This document shows positions 1 to 6,972 of a stretch of DNA of 8,149 nucleotides, piece after piece. The notes beneath the pieces were generated by a model. It was not told the origin of the DNA, made no database searches, and saw only the letters and a program-made list of their open reading frames with translations. Source of the DNA: an uncultured Veillonella sp. GTDB lineage: Bacteria; Bacillota; Negativicutes; Veillonellales; Veillonellaceae. The translations under genes were made by a program, and so were the position numbers. Each line of letters starts with the position of its first letter. The stretch's first letter is position 1. The stretch lies in contig CABSJA010000057.1 of assembly GCA_902477915.1 (NCBI GenBank), positions 1 through 8,149 on the forward strand, read 5' to 3'.

Positions 1-854
1 TTCAAACGGGCAATATGACACAGGCCGCAGAGATTCTTCATATTACACAACCAGCTTTAAGTAAACAATTAAAGTATTTAGAAGCTGAATTTGGAGCTCA
101 ACTCATAAATATCAAGCGCGGCCAACGAGGATCAAACTTACAACTGACTGATGCGGGCAAAATTTTTTATCAAAAAGCCCAACAATTATGCTCCATTGAA
201 GAATCTACATATAATGCCGTACAACAGTTGAACTCACGTATTGAAGGTACATTGCGAATCGCTACGTCTGCATCTCGTTCTACACCAATCGTACAACAAT
301 ACTTACCGGCCTTTTCCATGAAATACCCATCAGTTCACTTCGAAATCTACGAAGGCCTAATGACTAATGTGGTTAATCAACTTATCAATGGTAATGCAGA
401 GCTAGGAATTGCAAACATTCAAATGGTAGACACTGATAAATTTGATATCCTTCTTACCCAAGAGGAACATTTATATGCTATTTTCCGCCGTGATGTATTC
501 TGGATTGATCGTGAACATGATACTATCACGTGGGATGATATAAAAAAATGTCCTTTATCCCTCTCTGGTGGATCTGTGCGAATGATTATGCAGTCTAGCT
601 TAACTGACATGGATCAACTGAATGCTGTTGCCATCACTACAACTAAGAGCTCTGCCATCGAATGGGCATCCTCTGGGAGAACTGTGTCTTTAGTTCCTAT
701 GGATGCAAAAGAGCTCATTAACCATCGTAAAATGGCCCGTATCAAATTGCCAGAATTCTCAGGCGATTTTAAAAAAGCATTTATTACGCTTAAAGGCCAT
801 GCTTTATCCCCTGTAGCACAGCAGTTTATTGATTTCTACAAAGCATATGTATAA
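1..854 (+). CDS. LysR-family transcriptional regulator, 5' end cut by window edge
   Basis: This is a DNA-binding transcriptional regulator of the LysR type, a cytoplasmic protein that usually acts as a tetramer and responds to a small ligand. The frame is open to the window edge: the codons before the ATG at 15 read Q-T-G-N, giving the typical LysR helix-turn-helix run 'tGNMTQAAEILHITQPALSKQL'. The ATG at 15 is therefore internal, and about 15-20 N-terminal residues lie outside the window. Counting from that Met, the winged helix-turn-helix covers about residues 1-58 (AAEILHITQPALSKQLKYLE, then LTDAG at 44-48), a linker helix about 59-77, and the periplasmic-binding-protein-like effector domain about 78-279 (GTLRIATS start, KSSAIEWASSGRTVSLVP near 211-228). 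The 279 residues plus the missing part match the usual length of about 300. The gene converges on the pyrimidine operon across a terminator. Its ligand and targets cannot be read from the sequence, and nothing here ties it to pyrimidine control. Confidence 0.93.
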   Translation, partial: QTGNMTQAAEILHITQPALSKQLKYLEAEFGAQLINIKRGQRGSNLQLTDAGKIFYQKAQQLCSIEESTYNAVQQLNSRIEGTLRIATSASRSTPIVQQYLPAFSMKYPSVHFEIYEGLMTNVVNQLINGNAELGIANIQMVDTDKFDILLTQEEHLYAIFRRDVFWIDREHDTITWDDIKKCPLSLSGGSVRMIMQSSLTDMDQLNAVAITTTKSSAIEWASSGRTVSLVPMDAKELINHRKMARIKLPEFSGDFKKAFITLKGHALSPVAQQFIDFYKAYV

Positions 855-980
855 GCCTCACGATACTAATTTATATGATATGGTATTTATAACTTATCGT
901 ATAAGATTTTGTACAGTTATGAACATTAATACAATACATACAAAAAGACCTAGTACATAATGTACTAGGTCTTCTTTTTA
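855..980. other. Convergent intergenic region between the LysR gene and pyrD
   Basis: This 126-base AT-rich stretch separates the stop codons of two converging genes. Its right end (942-979) is the bidirectional terminator listed separately. The rest (855-941) has no open reading frame with a ribosome binding site. It holds a small palindrome CTTAT-CGT-ATAAG at 893-905 and a distant pair ACGATA (860-865) / TATCGT (895-900), both short and AT-rich enough to arise by chance. No promoter would have a gene to serve here. Confidence 0.8.
942..979. terminator. Bidirectional intrinsic terminator
   Basis: An inverted repeat has arms at 945-957 (AAGACCTAGTACA) and 961-973 (TGTACTAGGTCTT), 13 perfect base pairs around a three-base TAA loop. 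It is flanked by an A run on the left (942-946) and a T run on the right (975-979). Read on the plus strand it ends in a U tract just after the LysR gene. Read on the minus strand the A run becomes a U tract immediately after the pyrD stop codon. It therefore looks able to stop both converging transcripts. A single shared hairpin between convergent genes is a common arrangement. Termination itself is inferred from structure. Confidence 0.9.
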
Positions 981-1931
981 CTATCCTTGATGGACAGCAC
1001 CTACTATATCAGTAATGCTGTTAAGATTATATTGTTCCACATAATCGCCCATTTCTCGAGCAATACGAGAAATAGCTGTTGGGTCTACCATCGTAGCAAC
1101 CCCAACTTGAACTGCTTGAGCACCAGCCATCATAAATTCAATAGCATCAGTACCAGTCATAATACCACCAAGGCCCATAATAGGAATATTAACGCCTTTA
1201 TACACTTGGTGCACCATGCGAAGTGCTACCGGTTTTACAGCTGGACCCGATAAACCACCATAAATATTACCTAATACAGGTTTACGACGATGGATATCTA
1301 TAGCCATGCCGAGAATAGTATTAATGAGACTGACCCCATCACCGCCACCAGCTTCTACAGCCTTTGCGATTTCCACAATGTCGGTTACATTCGGTGAAAG
1401 TTTTACAATAACAGGCTTATCTGTTACCTTACGAACAGCTTTAGTTACTTGTTCTACTACCTTAGGATCTACACCAAACGCCATGCCTTCACAAGCAACA
1501 TTTGGACAAGATACGTTAACCTCGAGGCCCGCAATACCATCTACAGATAGAGTTTCTGCCATCCATGCAAATTCCTCTACCGTGCCAGCAGACATATTCG
1601 CTAACAATGGTACATCATATTTCTTGAGGTCTGGCAAAATATCTGTTACAAAATGTTCTGCCCCAGGATTTTCAAGGCCAATACAGTTTAAGACACCAGA
1701 CGGTGTTTCTGCAATACGAGTTCCTGGATTGCCGTGACGACCTTTAGGTGTTAAACCTTTTACGGAAATAGCACCTACTTCATTACTAAGGTCTAAATAA
1801 CCAGCATACTCAGGACCATTACCAAAGGTACCAGATGCAGCGATAATAGGATTTTTCATCTTAATCCCGCAATAATCTACAGCAAGCTTTGGATTAGGCG
1901 TAACGGTGTTATTTAAATCGCGTTCACTCAT
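981..1931 (-). CDS. pyrD: Dihydroorotate dehydrogenase B (NAD+), catalytic subunit
   Basis: PyrD (class 1B) oxidises dihydroorotate to orotate on FMN, the fourth step of UMP synthesis, and passes electrons to PyrK and then NAD+; it is cytosolic. The protein has 316 residues, slightly above the usual 300-310, the excess being a short N-terminal tail before the TIM barrel. Visible motifs are AASGTFGNG (31-39), the FMN-contacting SVKGLTPKGR (56-65), NVSCPNV (139-145) with the class 1 catalytic base Cys142, VKLSPNV (176-182), NTILGMAID (204-212), GGLSGPAVKP (225-234), GLGGI (253-257) and QVGVATM (275-281). A Cys rather than Ser base separates it from the membrane-bound, quinone-linked class 2 enzymes, and the adjoining pyrK separates it from class 1A. 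The start is the ATG that overlaps the pyrK stop by one base (TAATG), with AGGAGGTG eight bases upstream. It is the last gene of the operon, with the terminator right after its TAG stop. Confidence 0.97.
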   Translation of the reverse strand: MSERDLNNTVTPNPKLAVDYCGIKMKNPIIAASGTFGNGPEYAGYLDLSNEVGAISVKGLTPKGRHGNPGTRIAETPSGVLNCIGLENPGAEHFVTDILPDLKKYDVPLLANMSAGTVEEFAWMAETLSVDGIAGLEVNVSCPNVACEGMAFGVDPKVVEQVTKAVRKVTDKPVIVKLSPNVTDIVEIAKAVEAGGGDGVSLINTILGMAIDIHRRKPVLGNIYGGLSGPAVKPVALRMVHQVYKGVNIPIMGLGGIMTGTDAIEFMMAGAQAVQVGVATMVDPTAISRIAREMGDYVEQYNLNSITDIVGAVHQG

Positions 1932-2698
1932 TAAAAGAACACCTCCTCAGCTGGGAATACAGGACCATCTTTACAAACTTTGTAACGTTTGCCACCTGCA
2001 CCATCACAAGCACAACCTAAACAACCACCAGTACCACAGCCCATACGTTCTTCAAGAGATACTCGGCAAGGTACGTTGAGCTCTTTGGCTACTTGTGCCA
2101 CACCTTTCATCATCGGTGTAGGACCACAAGTCATAACAGATGTGAAAGTATTGCCATTAATCAGCTCAGGCATGATTGCTGTAGGGAACCCTTTCGCACC
2201 TACGCTACCATCATCAGTCGTGATGTGCACTTTAACAGGCGTATCTTTGAATAAATCTGCCCAAAAGGTTTCGCTTTCATTTCTAAAACCAAGAATAATT
2301 TGTGCCTCTTCCCCTTCTTTCAAATGGGATGCGATACATAGCATTGGTGCGATACCAACACCACCGCCAACGAGAAGCATATTCTTAGATGTTACAAATG
2401 GTTCACCTAAAGGTCCTAAACAATCTAGTGTATCGCCAGGTACGAGACGTGTCATAATTTCAGTCCCCTTACCTACGACGCGATACAAAAGGGTAATAAT
2501 ACCCTTTTGTGCATCGAATCCAGCATAGCTGATAGGGCGACGCAATAATGGCGCCGTAGAGTCCGCTACGCGAACATTACAAAACTGTCCTACCTTTGCT
2601 TCTGCTGCTTGTTTTGGTGCATGAATATCCATAATCCACACATCAGAGCCTATTTGCTCATTGCGAACGACTTCGCCCTGTTCTACATAGCCACTCAT
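1931..2698 (-). CDS. pyrK: Dihydroorotate dehydrogenase B, electron transfer subunit
   Basis: PyrK is the FAD and [2Fe-2S] subunit that carries electrons from the FMN of PyrD to NAD+. The chosen start gives 255 residues, a typical length. From that Met, an FAD-binding beta barrel spans about 1-95 with RRPIS at 53-57. A nucleotide-binding ferredoxin-reductase-type domain follows, with GGGVGIAP at 111-118 and CGP at 191-193. The C-terminal iron-sulfur segment begins SLEERMGCG (214-222) and has Cys221, Cys226, Cys229 and Cys242 in the C-x4-C-x2-C-x12-C spacing of PyrK proteins; Cys231 is an additional nearby cysteine. An in-frame TTG at 2716 would add six residues, but it lies inside the end of carB and lacks a good ribosome site, while the ATG at 2698 has GGAG seven bases upstream. 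The gene begins four bases after the carB stop and its own stop overlaps the pyrD start. Confidence 0.96.
   Translation of the reverse strand: MSGYVEQGEVVRNEQIGSDVWIMDIHAPKQAAEAKVGQFCNVRVADSTAPLLRRPISYAGFDAQKGIITLLYRVVGKGTEIMTRLVPGDTLDCLGPLGEPFVTSKNMLLVGGGVGIAPMLCIASHLKEGEEAQIILGFRNESETFWADLFKDTPVKVHITTDDGSVGAKGFPTAIMPELINGNTFTSVMTCGPTPMMKGVAQVAKELNVPCRVSLEERMGCGTGGCLGCACDGAGGKRYKVCKDGPVFPAEEVFF
1940..1947 (-). promoter_or_regulatory. Ribosome binding site of pyrD
   Basis: AGGAGGTG on the minus strand, eight bases before the pyrD ATG, is a near-ideal match to the anti-Shine-Dalgarno sequence. It lies inside the last codons of pyrK (the Glu-Glu-Val codons), so ribosomes finishing pyrK pass over it. 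Together with the TAATG overlap this suggests coupled, roughly equal synthesis of the two subunits, which form one complex. The coupling is inferred. Confidence 0.85.
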
Positions 2699-2702
2699 GG
2701 TT

Positions 2703-5700
2703 TTACTCCAATTCAAAATCTTGTAATGCTTCTACATTGTAGTTAGCATCATCTTTACGATTAGCTACAACGCGCAATACTTCACGAGCTGTATCAAGGC
2801 TTGTTAAGCATGGTGTACCCATTTCTACAGCGAGACGACGCAATTGGAAGCCTTCACGTTCAGGGCGTTTACCTGCAGTCAATGTGTTAAGTACAAGATC
2901 TACTTTATCTTGACGAATGTGGTCAGCACAGTTGTCATCACCTTCAGAGATTTTGTTAACTACCTTGCAGTCAACGCCATGTTCTTTGAAGTATTTACCA
3001 GTACCACCAGTTGCTTCAATGTGATAGCCCAATTCAATAAAGCCTTTTGCTAATTGACTAGCTTCCTCTTTATCGCGGTCTGCTACGGTCATAAGAATTG
3101 TACCATCTTCTGGGATACGCATATTGGCACCATTGATAGCTTTAAACAATGCTTCAGAATAAGTACGACCAATACCCATAACTTCACCAGTAGATTTCAT
3201 TTCAGGTCCAAGAGCGATTTCTACAAGGCCCATTTTGGAGAAGGAGAATACAGGTGCTTTTACAGCTACATATGGTTTATTAGGTACAAGACCAAGTGGC
3301 AAGCCCAAATCTTTTAAGCTTTCACCAAGAGCAATGCGTGTTGCACATTCAACCATATTGATACCTGTAACCTTAGAAATGAATGGTACAGTACGGCTAG
3401 AACGAGGGTTAACTTCGATAACGTTAAGTTCACCATCAGCCACGATATATTGAATATTAAGTACACCTTTAACATTAAGGCCTACGGCAATACGACGTGT
3501 ATAGTCAACGATTTGATCAATCAATTCTTGACTCAAATGTTGAGCTGGATAAACGGCCATGGAGTCACCAGAGTGAACACCAGCGCGTTCGATTTGTTCC
3601 ATAATACCAGGAATACATACGTCAGTACCATCGGAAATAGCGTCAACCTCTACCTCCATACCAACCATGTAACGATCGATAAGAACAGGATGTTCCTTGG
3701 AAGCTACTACGGCTTCCTTCATGTATACATCGAGCTCTTTATCGTTGTATACGATTTCCATGGCACGGCCGCCCAATACATAGGAAGGACGAACAATCAA
3801 TGGATACTTTAAGTTTTTAGCGGCTGCTTGTGCTTCTTCATCAGAGGTTACAAGCGCACCTACTGGACGTGGAATACCAAGTTTTGCCAACAATTCATCA
3901 AAGCGTTCACGGTCTTCTGCCATATCGATACTATCTACGGACGTACCAAGGATTTTTACACCGCGCTTAGCCAATGGGCCTGCCAAGTTAATTGCTGTTT
4001 GACCACCGAATTGAGCAATAACGCCAGCTGGTTTTTCTTTATCGATAATTTCCATTACATCGTCCACTGTTAATGGTTCGAAGTACAAGGAATCAGAAAT
4101 ATCAAAGTCAGTAGACACTGTTTCTGGGTTATTGTTGATCATAATGGATTGGTAACCCGCTTTACGAAGTGCCCAAGAGGAATGTACGGAGCAGTAGTCA
4201 AACTCTACGCCTTGACCGATACGAATCGGACCAGAACCAAGTACGACAACGGATTTTTCACCGAGTGGTTTAACTTCGTCTTCTTGTGCATAAGCACTGT
4301 AGTAGTACGGTGTTTTAGATTCGAATTCGGCAGCACATGTATCTACATATTTATATGTTGGAAGTATGTTCCATTCTTTACGTTTTGCACGAACTTCATC
4401 TACCGTTGTATTAGCATAACGAGCGATAACAGAATCAGTGAAGGAATAACGTTTTGCTTTGCGCAATACTTCTTCTGTTAAGCCATGTTCAGCCAATGCT
4501 TTTTCTACATTAACAATATTTTTAATTTTTTCAATAAAGAATGTATCAATTTTTGTAATGTAATGAATTTTCTCTACACTAATGCCCTTACGAAGTGCTT
4601 CTGCTACAACATAGATACGTTCATCATCTACTAAATGCAAACGTTCAATCAATTGTTCCATGGACTCATGAGAGATTTTCTTAAGCTCAATATGGTCTAA
4701 ACCAATTTCCAAGGAACGAATTGCTTTAAGCAAGGAGCCTTCCAAGGAGCGGTCGATAGCCATAACTTCGCCAGTAGCCTTCATTTGAGTGCCCAATGTG
4801 CGGTCTGCCAAATTGAATTTTTCAAATGGCCAACGTGGGAATTTCGTTACTACATAGTCCAGAGTAGGTTCGAAGCATGCTTTTGTTTCACCTGTTACAG
4901 CATTTGTAATTTGATCCAATGTCATGCCTACTGCAATTTTTGCAGCTACCTTCGCAATTGGATAGCCAGTTGCTTTAGATGCTAATGCAGAGGAACGGGA
5001 TACACGAGGGTTTACTTCGATAACAATATATTCATTGCTATTTGGATTCAACGCGTATTGTACGTTACAACCACCTTCGATTTTCAAATAACGAATAATT
5101 TCTACAGAAGCAGTACGAAGCATTTGGTATTGAATATCGTTTAATGTTTGGCTAGGTGCCACAACAATGGAGTCACCAGTATGTACGCCTACAGGATCGA
5201 TATTTTCCATATTACATACGATGATACAGTTATCTGCACTATCGCGCATTACTTCGTATTCGATTTCTTTCCAGCCTGCTACAGAACGTTCTGCTAGGAT
5301 TTGGTGAATTGGTGAAAGTTTCAAACCACGGCGTGTAATTTCATACATTTCATCTTCATTATGCGCAATACCACCACCAGTACCGCCCAATGTGTAAGCA
5401 GGACGGATAATGATAGGATAACCAATGCGATTAGCAAAGGCTACCGCTTCTTCAAGATCGTTAAAGATATCGGATTCAGGAACTGGTTGATTGATTTCCT
5501 TCATCGCTTCTTTGAAGAGTTCACGGTCTTCTGCTTGTTTAATAGCTTCCAGTGTTGTACCTAGAAGTTTTACACCGTATTCTTCTAATACGCCAGCTTC
5601 AGACAATTGTACGGCCATATTAAGACCTACTTGGCCACCCAATGTAGCCAATAAGCCCCAAGGGCGTTCTTTTTTAATTACTTCTGTTACGAATTCAAGA

Positions 5701-5903
5701 CTAATCGGTTCTACATATACGCGGTCTGCAATATCTGTATCGGTCATAATTGTAGCAGGATTGGAGTTAACCAATACTACTTTATAACCTTCTTCACGAA
5801 GGGAACGGCATGCTTGTGTACCAGCATAGTCAAACTCTGCAGCTTGGCCGATAATAATTGGACCAGAACCAATTACAAGTACTTTTTTTGCTTCTGTGGT
5901 CAT
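2703..5903 (-). CDS. carB: Carbamoyl-phosphate synthase, large subunit
   Basis: CarB uses ammonia delivered from CarA, bicarbonate and two ATP to make carbamoyl phosphate, the precursor shared by pyrimidine and arginine synthesis. At 1066 residues it is full length for the bacterial family (about 1060-1075). It shows the family's internal duplication. The first ATP-grasp half (about 1-400) opens with VLVIGSGPIIIGQAAEFDYAG at 8-28 and includes RPAYTLGGTGGG (167-178) and EVNPRVSRSSALASKATG (296-313). The helical oligomerisation domain covers about 400-545. The second half (about 550-930) opens with VVLGSGPIRIGQGVEFDY at 553-570 and includes RPSYVLGGRAM (705-715) and EVNPRSSRTVPF (830-841). The C-terminal MGS-like allosteric domain (about 935-1066) has EATGGTG (963-969), VVNKISEG (981-988) and NTLTAGKR (1006-1013), matching the UMP-binding region of the Escherichia coli enzyme, so feedback by UMP is plausible. 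The ATG starts one base after the carA stop, with AAGGGA upstream. Both halves look intact. Confidence 0.98.
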   Translation of the reverse strand: MTTEAKKVLVIGSGPIIIGQAAEFDYAGTQACRSLREEGYKVVLVNSNPATIMTDTDIADRVYVEPISLEFVTEVIKKERPWGLLATLGGQVGLNMAVQLSEAGVLEEYGVKLLGTTLEAIKQAEDRELFKEAMKEINQPVPESDIFNDLEEAVAFANRIGYPIIIRPAYTLGGTGGGIAHNEDEMYEITRRGLKLSPIHQILAERSVAGWKEIEYEVMRDSADNCIIVCNMENIDPVGVHTGDSIVVAPSQTLNDIQYQMLRTASVEIIRYLKIEGGCNVQYALNPNSNEYIVIEVNPRVSRSSALASKATGYPIAKVAAKIAVGMTLDQITNAVTGETKACFEPTLDYVVTKFPRWPFEKFNLADRTLGTQMKATGEVMAIDRSLEGSLLKAIRSLEIGLDHIELKKISHESMEQLIERLHLVDDERIYVVAEALRKGISVEKIHYITKIDTFFIEKIKNIVNVEKALAEHGLTEEVLRKAKRYSFTDSVIARYANTTVDEVRAKRKEWNILPTYKYVDTCAAEFESKTPYYYSAYAQEDEVKPLGEKSVVVLGSGPIRIGQGVEFDYCSVHSSWALRKAGYQSIMINNNPETVSTDFDISDSLYFEPLTVDDVMEIIDKEKPAGVIAQFGGQTAINLAGPLAKRGVKILGTSVDSIDMAEDRERFDELLAKLGIPRPVGALVTSDEEAQAAAKNLKYPLIVRPSYVLGGRAMEIVYNDKELDVYMKEAVVASKEHPVLIDRYMVGMEVEVDAISDGTDVCIPGIMEQIERAGVHSGDSMAVYPAQHLSQELIDQIVDYTRRIAVGLNVKGVLNIQYIVADGELNVIEVNPRSSRTVPFISKVTGINMVECATRIALGESLKDLGLPLGLVPNKPYVAVKAPVFSFSKMGLVEIALGPEMKSTGEVMGIGRTYSEALFKAINGANMRIPEDGTILMTVADRDKEEASQLAKGFIELGYHIEATGGTGKYFKEHGVDCKVVNKISEGDDNCADHIRQDKVDLVLNTLTAGKRPEREGFQLRRLAVEMGTPCLTSLDTAREVLRVVANRKDDANYNVEALQDFELE
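2706..2709 (-). promoter_or_regulatory. Ribosome binding site that sets the pyrK start
   Basis: GGAG on the minus strand, within the final codons of carB, lies seven bases before the ATG at 2698. The alternative in-frame TTG at 2716 is upstream of this site, so it cannot use it. This favours the ATG as the real pyrK start. Confidence 0.75.
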
Positions 5904-5904
5904 A

Positions 5905-6972
5905 TTATTTTCCCTTTCTCATTAAGTCTTCAAATTCGTCAAATAAATATAGATTATCAGTAGGTCCTGGGGATGCTTCTGGATGATATTGTACAGAGAA
6001 GATAGGTAATTCTTTATGACGCATACCTTCTACAGTACCATCATTTACACTGCGATGTGTAATTTCTACAAAGTCTGGCAAGGAAGTATCATCTACTGCA
6101 TAGCCATGATTTTGAGATGTAATATATACGCGGCCTGTACGTAAATCTTGTACTGGATGGTTAGAGCCCCGGTGACCAAATTTTAATTTAAATGTTGTAC
6201 CACCATAGGCTTGAGCCAATACTTGATGGCCCATGCAAATGCCGAAGATAGGCTTTTTACCGAATAATTTCTTTACTTCTTCTACAGCATAGCCAAGATC
6301 TTGAGGATCTCCAGGGCCGTTAGATAAGAATACACCATCTGGATTTGCTGCCAATACATCTTCAGCCTTAGCATCTGCAGGGAATACTGTTAGACGACAA
6401 CCAGCTGCTTCTAAAGAGCGAAGGATATTTTCCTTTACACCATAGTCCATTACAGCTACATGGAACTCTGCATTTTTATCGCCACGCATACCTTGCCATT
6501 TTGTAGTTACACGCATAACTTGATCTGTTGGCAAGTCTTGTTTAAATAATTTTTGAATATCTTCCATAGGGTAATCAGAACGTACAAGTACGCCTTTCAT
6601 TACGCCATGGTTACGAAGTACACGTGTAATAGCACGTGTATCTACATCATAAAGGCAAGGGATGCCGTGTAAACGAAGATACTCGCTAAATAAGCCTTCA
6701 TTTTGCCAGTTAGATGGGAAATCACACAGTTCTCCTACGATAAAGCCTTTACAATATGGTTTAGGGCCTTGAGTAATAGCATTCAATGTACCATAATTAC
6801 CGATCAAAGGATATGTTAATGTAATAATTTGATCCGCATAGGATGGATCAGTCAAGATTTCTTGATACCCTGTCATACCTGTGTTAAATACAACTTCGCC
6901 TACTGTTGGAGCGCCACCTAATAAGGAACCTTCAAACACGGAACCATCTTCAAGAACTAACTTGCCTTTCAT
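5905..6972 (-). CDS. carA: Carbamoyl-phosphate synthase, small (glutamine amidotransferase) subunit
   Basis: CarA hydrolyses glutamine and channels the ammonia to CarB. The protein has 355 residues, within the 350-385 range of the family. The N-terminal CPSase small-chain domain covers about 1-150 (LVLEDGSVFEG at 5-15, GEVVFNTGMTGYQEILTDPSY at 25-45, LTYPLIGNYG at 52-61, DVDTRAITRVLR at 109-120). The class I glutamine amidotransferase domain covers about 170-355: LSNGPGDP (216-223), the nucleophile Cys246 in GICMGHQ (244-250), SQNHGYAVD (286-294), and His330 with Glu332 in VQYHPEASPGP (327-337) completing the triad. All catalytic residues are present, so it should be active on glutamine. The ATG overlaps the pyrC stop by one base (TAATG), and carB starts one base after its own stop. 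Lying between pyrC and carB, this synthase belongs to the pyrimidine operon; it could also supply arginine synthesis. Confidence 0.98.
   Translation of the reverse strand: MKGKLVLEDGSVFEGSLLGGAPTVGEVVFNTGMTGYQEILTDPSYADQIITLTYPLIGNYGTLNAITQGPKPYCKGFIVGELCDFPSNWQNEGLFSEYLRLHGIPCLYDVDTRAITRVLRNHGVMKGVLVRSDYPMEDIQKLFKQDLPTDQVMRVTTKWQGMRGDKNAEFHVAVMDYGVKENILRSLEAAGCRLTVFPADAKAEDVLAANPDGVFLSNGPGDPQDLGYAVEEVKKLFGKKPIFGICMGHQVLAQAYGGTTFKLKFGHRGSNHPVQDLRTGRVYITSQNHGYAVDDTSLPDFVEITHRSVNDGTVEGMRHKELPIFSVQYHPEASPGPTDNLYLFDEFEDLMRKGK
5911..5916 (-). promoter_or_regulatory. Ribosome binding site of carB
   Basis: AAGGGA on the minus strand, seven bases before the carB ATG, is a moderate Shine-Dalgarno match lying in the last codons of carA. 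It is weaker than the sites before carA and pyrD. Since carB starts one base after the carA stop (TAA-T-ATG), re-initiation by ribosomes that have just finished carA probably contributes; that is inference. Confidence 0.6.

Noticed and set aside
866..890. TATGAT resembling a -10 promoter element on the plus strand
   Set aside because: No convincing -35 box at proper spacing and no plus-strand gene before the terminator; such hexamers are expected by chance in AT-rich spacers.
860..905. Short inverted repeats (CTTAT-CGT-ATAAG and ACGATA/TATCGT) as a possible regulator site or second terminator
   Set aside because: Arms of only five or six AT-rich bases and no T tract. They lie after a stop codon with no gene to control, and the adjacent 13-bp hairpin explains termination.
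1306..1737. 143-codon open frame on the plus strand opposite pyrD
   Set aside because: It is a shadow of pyrD: no ribosome site, a composition rich in Ser, Thr and Pro as expected from the complement of a coding frame, and no recognisable domain.
1989..2528. 179-codon open frame on the plus strand opposite pyrK
   Set aside because: The longest antisense frame, but it lies wholly within the strongly supported pyrK gene, has a low-complexity Pro/Ser-rich start and no ribosome site or family signature.
3450..4481. Several antisense frames of 80-120 codons opposite carB
   Set aside because: They are Phe-, Tyr-, Cys- and Thr-rich shadows of a conserved gene, with no ribosome sites; no evidence of real coding.
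2703..5903. Internal repeat between the two halves of carB as a possible recent duplication
   Set aside because: The similarity is at the protein level only and is the ancient duplication present in all CarB proteins.
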